From Lachnospiraceae bacterium (GTDB lineage: Bacteria > Bacillota > Clostridia > Lachnospirales > Lachnospiraceae), in assembly GCA_017473665.1 (NCBI GenBank), contig JAFUKK010000078.1, forward strand, positions 1-6,593: a stretch of 6,593 nucleotides of DNA. The letters run 5' to 3'. Made by a program: the position numbers and the translations under genes. Below the pieces are notes generated by a model. The model made no database searches, was not told the DNA's origin, and saw only the letters and a list, made by a program, of their open reading frames with translations. Shown piece by piece: positions 1-5,300 of this stretch (position 1 is its first letter; each line of letters opens with the position of its first letter).

Positions 1-41
1 AAAACAATAGGGTAACATAGGGGATTGGAGAGAGTGTGGAG

Positions 42-1271
42 ATGGAATGGAAAGAACTCATATGGAAGGAAGCCGGAGAACTGCAGGAAAAAATCGCAGT
101 ACATCAGAGTGGATTGCATCGTAATCCGGAGGTGGGATTTGCACTGCAGCAGACTTGCAACTATGTAAGGGAACAGTTGCAGCAGCTGGGATACGCCCCG
201 AAGGATTGCGGCAAGGCGGGGCTGGTGGCCACCGCAGGCGGAAAACGCCCGGGTAAGGTGTTTCTGTTACGTGCAGATATGGATGCGCTGCCCATCACAG
301 AAGAGGCTGAGGTGGAGGATGCATCCCGGAATGGACATATGCATGCTTGTGGGCATGATTTTCATACTGCCATGTTGCTGGGGGCGGCAGAACTGTTAAA
401 AAAACATGAAGAGCAGATTAAGGGTACCATAAAGCTGATGTTTCAGCCGGCAGAAGAATTGTTAGAGGGTGCCCGGGATATGATAAATAATGGGGTGCTT
501 CAGGACCCTGCTGTGGATGCTGCCTTGATGATACATGTTATGGCCGGGTTACCATTGGCTACGGGTACTTGTGTAGTATCTTCTCCGGGAGTCAGTGCTC
601 CGGCGGCGGACTATTTTACCATAGAAATACAGGGCAAAGGTTGTCATGGCTCCTCCCCTAATACGGGAATAGACCCTCTGACCGCAGCGGCACACGTGCT
701 GATCGGACTGCAGGAATTGGCTGCCCGGGAATTGGGAACGGATGAGGCGGCGGTATTGACCATTGGTTCCATGAGCGGAGGAGAAGCAGCCAATGTGATT
801 CCTGATAAGGTGACCATGACCGGTACTTTACGGGCTTTCCGGGAGGATGTAAGGGGGCGTTTGAAGAAGCGTCTGGAAGAGATTGCATCGGGAATAGCCG
901 GCGCCTTTCGGGCAGAAGCAAAGGTGACCTTTGGCAGTGGTTGCCCTACGCTAATAAATGATGGTGCCTTATCGGATTTTATGGCCGGTCAATTGAAGGA
1001 CCTGTTAGGTGAAAGGTATTGCTATACCAGCAGGGAATTGGAAGCGCAGATGGTAGAAAAGGGGGGCGGTGGCAAAATGAGCGGCTCCGAGGACTTTTCC
1101 TACATCAGTCATCAGGTGCCCGCGGTGATGCTGGCCCTGGCTGCGGGAGAGGCTGCCCAAGGCTATTTGTATCCGCAACATCATCCCAAGGTGCGTTTTG
1201 ATAAGAATGTGTTGTCGGTGGGAGCGGCCATTTATGCTTATGGAGCCCTTTCGTGGTTGGAAAATGCGTAG
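42..1271 (+). CDS. M20D-family zinc amidohydrolase (N-acyl-amino-acid / hippurate hydrolase type)
   Basis: This is a cytoplasmic metallo-amidohydrolase of peptidase family M20, subfamily D, which removes acyl groups from N-acylated amino acids. From the ATG at 42 it is 409 residues, the usual family length. It shows the family motifs in order: HRNPEVGF near residue 26, RADMDALPI near 77-85, MHACGHDFH near 100-108, FQPAEE near 134-139, IHV near 164-166, GCHGSSP near 200-206, GSEDFSY near 348-354 and HHPK near 380-383. By analogy with plant ILL2-type enzymes, C103, H105, E139, H165 and H380 should bind the metal pair, E138 should be the general base, and H202 lies in the dimerisation (lid) domain. 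No signal peptide is visible. The start is ambiguous: GGAG at 27-30 sits 11 bases before ATG 42 but 5 bases before an in-frame GTG at 36, which would add two residues. The exact substrate cannot be read from the sequence. The downstream cysteine-synthase-like gene makes an N-acetylated sulfur amino acid plausible, but this is inference. Confidence 0.95.
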   Translation: MEWKELIWKEAGELQEKIAVHQSGLHRNPEVGFALQQTCNYVREQLQQLGYAPKDCGKAGLVATAGGKRPGKVFLLRADMDALPITEEAEVEDASRNGHMHACGHDFHTAMLLGAAELLKKHEEQIKGTIKLMFQPAEELLEGARDMINNGVLQDPAVDAALMIHVMAGLPLATGTCVVSSPGVSAPAADYFTIEIQGKGCHGSSPNTGIDPLTAAAHVLIGLQELAARELGTDEAAVLTIGSMSGGEAANVIPDKVTMTGTLRAFREDVRGRLKKRLEEIASGIAGAFRAEAKVTFGSGCPTLINDGALSDFMAGQLKDLLGERYCYTSRELEAQMVEKGGGGKMSGSEDFSYISHQVPAVMLALAAGEAAQGYLYPQHHPKVRFDKNVLSVGAAIYAYGALSWLENA

Positions 1272-1277
1272 AAAATG

Positions 1278-1306
1278 TAGCAAAATAGAACCATATCTGC
1301 TATAAT
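1278..1306 (+). promoter_or_regulatory. Probable sigma-A promoter with extended -10 upstream of the cysteine-synthase-like gene
   Basis: A perfect TATAAT at 1301-1306 is preceded by TG at 1298-1299, one base before the hexamer, giving a consensus extended -10. A weak -35 (TAGCAA, 1278-1283, four of six matches to TTGACA) sits at the optimal 17-base spacing. Transcription should begin near 1312-1314, leaving a leader of about 77 bases before the ATG at 1390. The promoter begins only a few bases after the amidohydrolase stop codon. The short inverted repeat TAGCA (1278-1282) / TGCTA (1298-1302) overlaps both promoter elements and could be an operator, though five-base arms are weak evidence. 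Confidence 0.72.
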
Positions 1307-1389
1307 TCCTTTGTGTGTGTCCGGGCAGAAATAATCTGTGGAGGTCCACGATTTACGGAATAGAAAAGGAATATCTTTCAGAAAGGTTT

Positions 1390-2328
1390 ATGAATAGAAT
1401 GATTTATAATAATATCTTGGAAGCAATGGGGCATACGCCCATTATCAAATTACAGAATATGGTGGAGCCGGACAGTGCGGATATTCTGGTGAAGTTTGAG
1501 GGACTGAATGTGGGCGGTTCCATCAAGACCAGAACCGCTTTTAATATGATATGCGAGGCAGAGCGTCAAGGTAAGATTGGCAAGGACACGATTATTGTGG
1601 AGCCCACCAGTGGTAACCAAGGTATTGGTCTGGCACTGGTAGGTGCGGTACGGGGCTATCAGACCCGTATTATCATGCCTGATTCCGTCAGTGAAGAGCG
1701 TCGAAAGCTGGTACAGCATTACGGGGCAGAGGTGATATTGGTCCATGATGCAGGCAATATCGGAGCATGTATTGAGGAATGCCTGGAGATGGCACTTCGG
1801 ATGCAGGCAGAGGATCCAAGAGTATTTGTACCTCAACAATTTGAAAATCCGGCCAATCCGGCCATCCAGCGTCAGCAAACCGGCAGGGAGATTTTAGAAC
1901 AGGTGAATGGTCCCATTCATGGGTTTTGTTCCGGTATCGGTACCGGCGGTACCATTACCGGTATCGGTGAGTGCTTAAAAGCAGAGAATCCGGAAATGGA
2001 GATATGGGCAGTGGAGCCGGAGCATGCGGCGATTCTTTCCGGTGGTTCTATCGGTACCCATATTCAGATGGGAATTGGGGATGGTGTGATACCGGCTATT
2101 TTGAATCAGGAGATTTTCAATGATATTTGCATTGTAAAGGATGACGAGGCCATCAGGACAGCCAAGGACCTGGCTGCCAAGGAGGGTATCATGTGTGGTA
2201 TTTCCAGCGGTACCAATGTGGCTGCAGCTATGAAACTGGCTCGTAAGCTGGGACCGGGCAAGAGGGTGGTGACCGTATTGCCGGATACCGCAGAGCGGTA
2301 TTTTTCTACACCGTTATTTGAGGATTAG
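1390..2328 (+). CDS. cysK: Cysteine synthase-like PLP enzyme (O-acetylserine sulfhydrylase / CBS family), divergent substrate loop
   Basis: This is a fold-type II PLP enzyme of 312 residues, the normal length for O-acetylserine sulfhydrylase, which makes cysteine from O-acetylserine and sulfide in the cytoplasm. Family landmarks are GHTPIIKL (14-21), GGSIKTR (42-48) with K46 as the expected PLP Schiff-base lysine, TSGNQGIGLA (73-82), QQFENPANP (149-157), the phosphate-binding loop GTGGT (184-188), GISSG (270-274) with a serine for the pyridine nitrogen, and PDTAERYFST (298-307). Oddities: the asparagine loop reads TSGNQ where typical CysK has TSGNT, and the usual NPANP..H..TTGPEI region reads NPANPAIQRQQTGREI. 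These changes fall in the substrate pocket region, so another acceptor or leaving group (O-phosphoserine, or a diaminopropionate-type reaction) is possible. The start at ATG 1390 is chosen because AAAGG (1382-1386) lies just upstream and the protein begins like other family members. ATG 1399 is an alternative. The frame is open back to GTG 1315, but that extension would start almost at the predicted transcription start and looks unlike the family. The symbol is given at family level only. Confidence 0.9.
   Translation: MNRMIYNNILEAMGHTPIIKLQNMVEPDSADILVKFEGLNVGGSIKTRTAFNMICEAERQGKIGKDTIIVEPTSGNQGIGLALVGAVRGYQTRIIMPDSVSEERRKLVQHYGAEVILVHDAGNIGACIEECLEMALRMQAEDPRVFVPQQFENPANPAIQRQQTGREILEQVNGPIHGFCSGIGTGGTITGIGECLKAENPEMEIWAVEPEHAAILSGGSIGTHIQMGIGDGVIPAILNQEIFNDICIVKDDEAIRTAKDLAAKEGIMCGISSGTNVAAAMKLARKLGPGKRVVTVLPDTAERYFSTPLFED
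2285..2307 (+). terminator. Terminator-like hairpin with U-tract inside the 3' end of the cysK-like gene
   Basis: ATACCGC (2285-2291) and GCGGTAT (2295-2301) form a perfect seven-base-pair stem with an AGA triloop. Two further G-U pairs are possible at the base, and a T-rich run (TTTTT at 2301-2305, then CT) follows directly. This is the form of an intrinsic terminator, but it lies before the stop codon at 2326, within the codons for the conserved DTAERYFS motif. Translating ribosomes would normally keep it from folding. It may act only when translation fails or lags, or it may be a by-product of codon choice. No other terminator was seen between this gene and the giant gene. Confidence 0.4.
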
Positions 2329-2355
2329 TAAGAGTACATAGGGAGAGAGGACAAA

Positions 2356-2363
2356 AGAGAGGG
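2356..2363 (+). promoter_or_regulatory. Ribosome-binding site setting the start of the giant gene
   Basis: AGAGAGGG lies three to five bases before ATG 2367. This spacing is short but workable, and the purine-rich stretch extends upstream to 2341. The next in-frame ATG is codon 56, which would cut off the N-terminal beta-barrel-like domain, so ATG 2367 is the preferred start. The 38-base gap after the cysK-like stop shows no recognisable promoter. Confidence 0.6.
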
Positions 2364-2366
2364 TTT

Positions 2367-5300
2367 ATGGAGATTGGCAGAATCGATTTAAATGGAATAC
2401 TAAACCGGTGGGTGCAGGTACAGCTTTTGAGTAATGACAGGGTGCGCGGCAAGGTGTTGGGTATTTTGGAACAGGAACTGGTGCTGGAACAGCCGGATGG
2501 TTCAAAAAAATGGCTGAAGGCAACAGACATGGTTGCTTTTACAATCATTGATGAGAAACAGGCGGGAGCAACTATACCGGAAACCGGTGAGAAGCTGCTT
2601 CAAAAGCTTTTGCATCCGGAGCAGGCGGCAGAATCTTTAAGCAGTCTTTTCCGTATGTGGGTGAAGGAAAGTACCATTGAAGAGATGGTGCGATTTGCCG
2701 GACAGGAGCAGGTACGCTTGTTGTACCGGAAGGAAAATTTAAATACTTATATTACTCCGGAGGAGTCTACATATTACAAGCAGCTGACGGATAAGGGGGG
2801 CAGGGTGTTGCCTTCGGAGGATGAAGCTCTGGAAAATGCGCTGATTAAGTTTATTTTGCGAAATCCCCAGGGATACAAGGGCTGGAACCTTTACAGTAAG
2901 ATTTGGAAGGACTCTCAAGCAGAGGATGAGGCCCTGGGATATTGTCTGGCAGTGCTTACCTGTATCCTGAACAGCAACAGCCAGTATGACAGTCAGAATA
3001 TCAGTAACATCAATAGTATGTTAAAGGCTTCAGGGGAACTGGATGCCCGTTACGGTGTTTATACCATCTATAACTGGCTCTATATGTTCAAACAGCGTAA
3101 AAATATCAGCAATGATTTACCACTGGTAGGTGCTCTGCGGGCATTTACAAAGGGCAAAACTTACGCGGAAACGGAATGTGATATTTTTTATTTCCGTCAG
3201 TTTAACGGAAAAGAGCAGGAGCAGTTCCGTCATAAGGTGGTGCGGGATTATATCCGGCTTTTGGCAGAAGTAAATGAAAATATTCAGTTTGATTACAACT
3301 ATTTGTACAATAAATGCGCACACTTCCTGGCTACAGAGTGGGGAGAGGAGGCTTTTTATTACGATTGCTTCCGGGAGACCATTTTGCAGGAGGATGCTCT
3401 TTTGGGAGTGCAGATGTGCAGAGAGATTCTCTATGATATGGCACGTCTTCCCGTGGATGAGTATCATAGGGAGCAGCATTTCACATTTGTACAACAGGTC
3501 TTTGATGACATCAACCATTGGAGTGTGGATGAGGAAAGCAGACCCCTGATGGAGGTATGCAGACAGCTGATTCCTCTTATTCGGGAGAATCCGGGAAGCC
3601 CGGTACTTTTGGCAATTCTTCCTCTGCTGAGTCCTTACCCCAATCCGGTGAAAAAGGATGAATTGGATAAATATATTAAACCCTTGGAAAGCGAGCAGGC
3701 ATTGGAAGTATTACAGTACCTGACAAAGTGCTATGGCTATGGAAATGGCGTGATAGGCATGCGTATGGATGAAGCCTATCGGAAATGCCTGGCCCTTTGT
3801 ATGGAAACAGGTATGGAAGACGGTTCCCGCATGCAACAGCTGTTGGAGGGCATGTGTGAGCTGCAAATGGGACGACTGGGCTCTCAGAATACCGGTTCCG
3901 TGGTAATGAATCAAAATTGTCAAAAAGCGGTACTTTGTATGCTGCTTTCCGGCAGGGAGCAGAGCCTTGGGGATGTGGAGCAGGTATATCGGTCTGCCTA
4001 TGGAAAAACAGAGCGTTTTGAGCGTTTTCTGGTATACCAGGGAGCGGTGACAAAGCTATGGCAGACGGATAAGAATTTTGCAAGCCAGCTCTTTTTAGCG
4101 ATTCTCAGCGACCAGTGGAAGTTCTTTTTGGAGCAGACCCTGAAGGAGAGCAATAGTCTGCAACAGGCGATGATAGATTTATTGGTAACAGAGCGTATCG
4201 GAGCACGGAAGTCTATCTTCCGCTTATATTTACAACAGCTCCACCAGGAGGAATTGGGACAGATTATTACCAATTTGGGAGGCCCCGAGAAAAAGGTATT
4301 GGAGCAATTGGAGGGCATCGCTCTTTCCGAGGAAGAACGGAAGCAACTGGTAAATCTGTTGTGGCTCCGTTTCCCTACGTTGGAGAAGTTGGCGGTACTG
4401 GCCGTTGAACAGGAAAGAGTAGCGGTATTCTGGGCATTGCTGGATGCGGTATTTGGCACCAAGGTAGTAATGGATATGCTGAGAAAAGCTCCTGTGAATG
4501 CTCCCGGATATGAATTGTGGAAGCAGGCGGCCATGGATTTTTATGGTTCCGAGGAATTCTTAGAACAGGTCCGGGCGACGGAAGAAGAAGCGGAAAGCTA
4601 TGTATACCGGAGCAAGGAACTGGAGGCAGATTTTTACTATGGATTCAGTTTTTCGGACAAATACGAAGATACAACCGATGATATCAATACAGACAAAAGG
4701 AAGGAACTGGAGGAGCAACTGCGTAATTATACCCGTTGGGGCTTTGCCCGTTCCCAGATGGAATGTCTGGAGGCCTTGTTACCTATTTACAGGAAGTCTG
4801 TAAAGGATATTGTTTTTTATAATGATTCTTTGGTGCGTCTTGGTCTTTTGTTGTGTGACCAGGAACTGCGGTTGAATCCGGAACAGGCCAGAAATATTTT
4901 CTGGGAACTGCTGACCGCCATGGAACAGAAGAGCTATCGTTACAGCAGACGAAATAAGGAAATCTTGAAGGAACTGTTACCTCGTATTCTGGAAGGATAC
5001 AGCTTACAGGAATGGAAGAAGCAAAACTGCAATATGCAAATACTGGAGGGTCTGGCTGCTTTCCGTAACAACGGACTGACCCAGGAAGTGGTTACTTCCT
5101 TTATTGATCAGATAAGAAGTGTATTGGAGCTGTGGAGCAGTGAGACTGTGGGATGTTATGAGATGCAGAAAAAATGCATCGATTCCATGGAAGTATTACA
5201 AAGAAGTATTTTCACAGACCGCTATGGTATGTCTGTAAGGCATCAGTGGTATGCACAGCTGAAAAAGGAAAAGGAACGGCTGGAGCAGGGAGCGATTTTG

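Noticed and set aside
1..35. Possible end of an upstream gene
   Set aside because: Only 35 bases are present, with several stop triplets and a ribosome-binding site. No upstream coding sequence can be supported.
1338..1349. Small hairpin GTGG-AGGT-CCAC in the leader of the cysteine-synthase-like gene
   Set aside because: It has a four-base stem only and no alternative pairing. The leader of about 77 bases is too short for a T-box, and no known riboswitch core is visible.
1315..1389. N-terminal extension of the cysteine-synthase-like protein from GTG 1315
   Set aside because: It would start almost at the predicted transcription start, lacks a ribosome-binding site, and adds 25 residues unlike the family N-terminus. 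ATG 1390 has an AAAGG just upstream.
1450..1878. Reverse-strand open frame of 142 codons inside the cysteine-synthase-like gene
   Set aside because: The + strand frame carries all family motifs here. The reverse frame is a shadow without motifs.
1930..1971. Dense GGTACC palindromes and CCGGTATCGGT direct repeats
   Set aside because: They encode the conserved glycine/threonine phosphate-binding loop of the PLP enzyme, and repeated Gly/Thr/Ile codons explain them.
3676..4083. Reverse-strand open frames at 3676-4083 and 3711-3923
   Set aside because: They overlap each other and the giant gene, have low-complexity His/Pro/Ser-rich translations and show no domain signature.
3998..4534. Reverse-strand open frame of 178 codons inside the giant gene
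   Set aside because: It is antisense to a continuous coding frame and its Ser/Cys/Phe-rich composition is typical of reverse reading of Leu/Glu-rich genes. It shows no recognisable motif.
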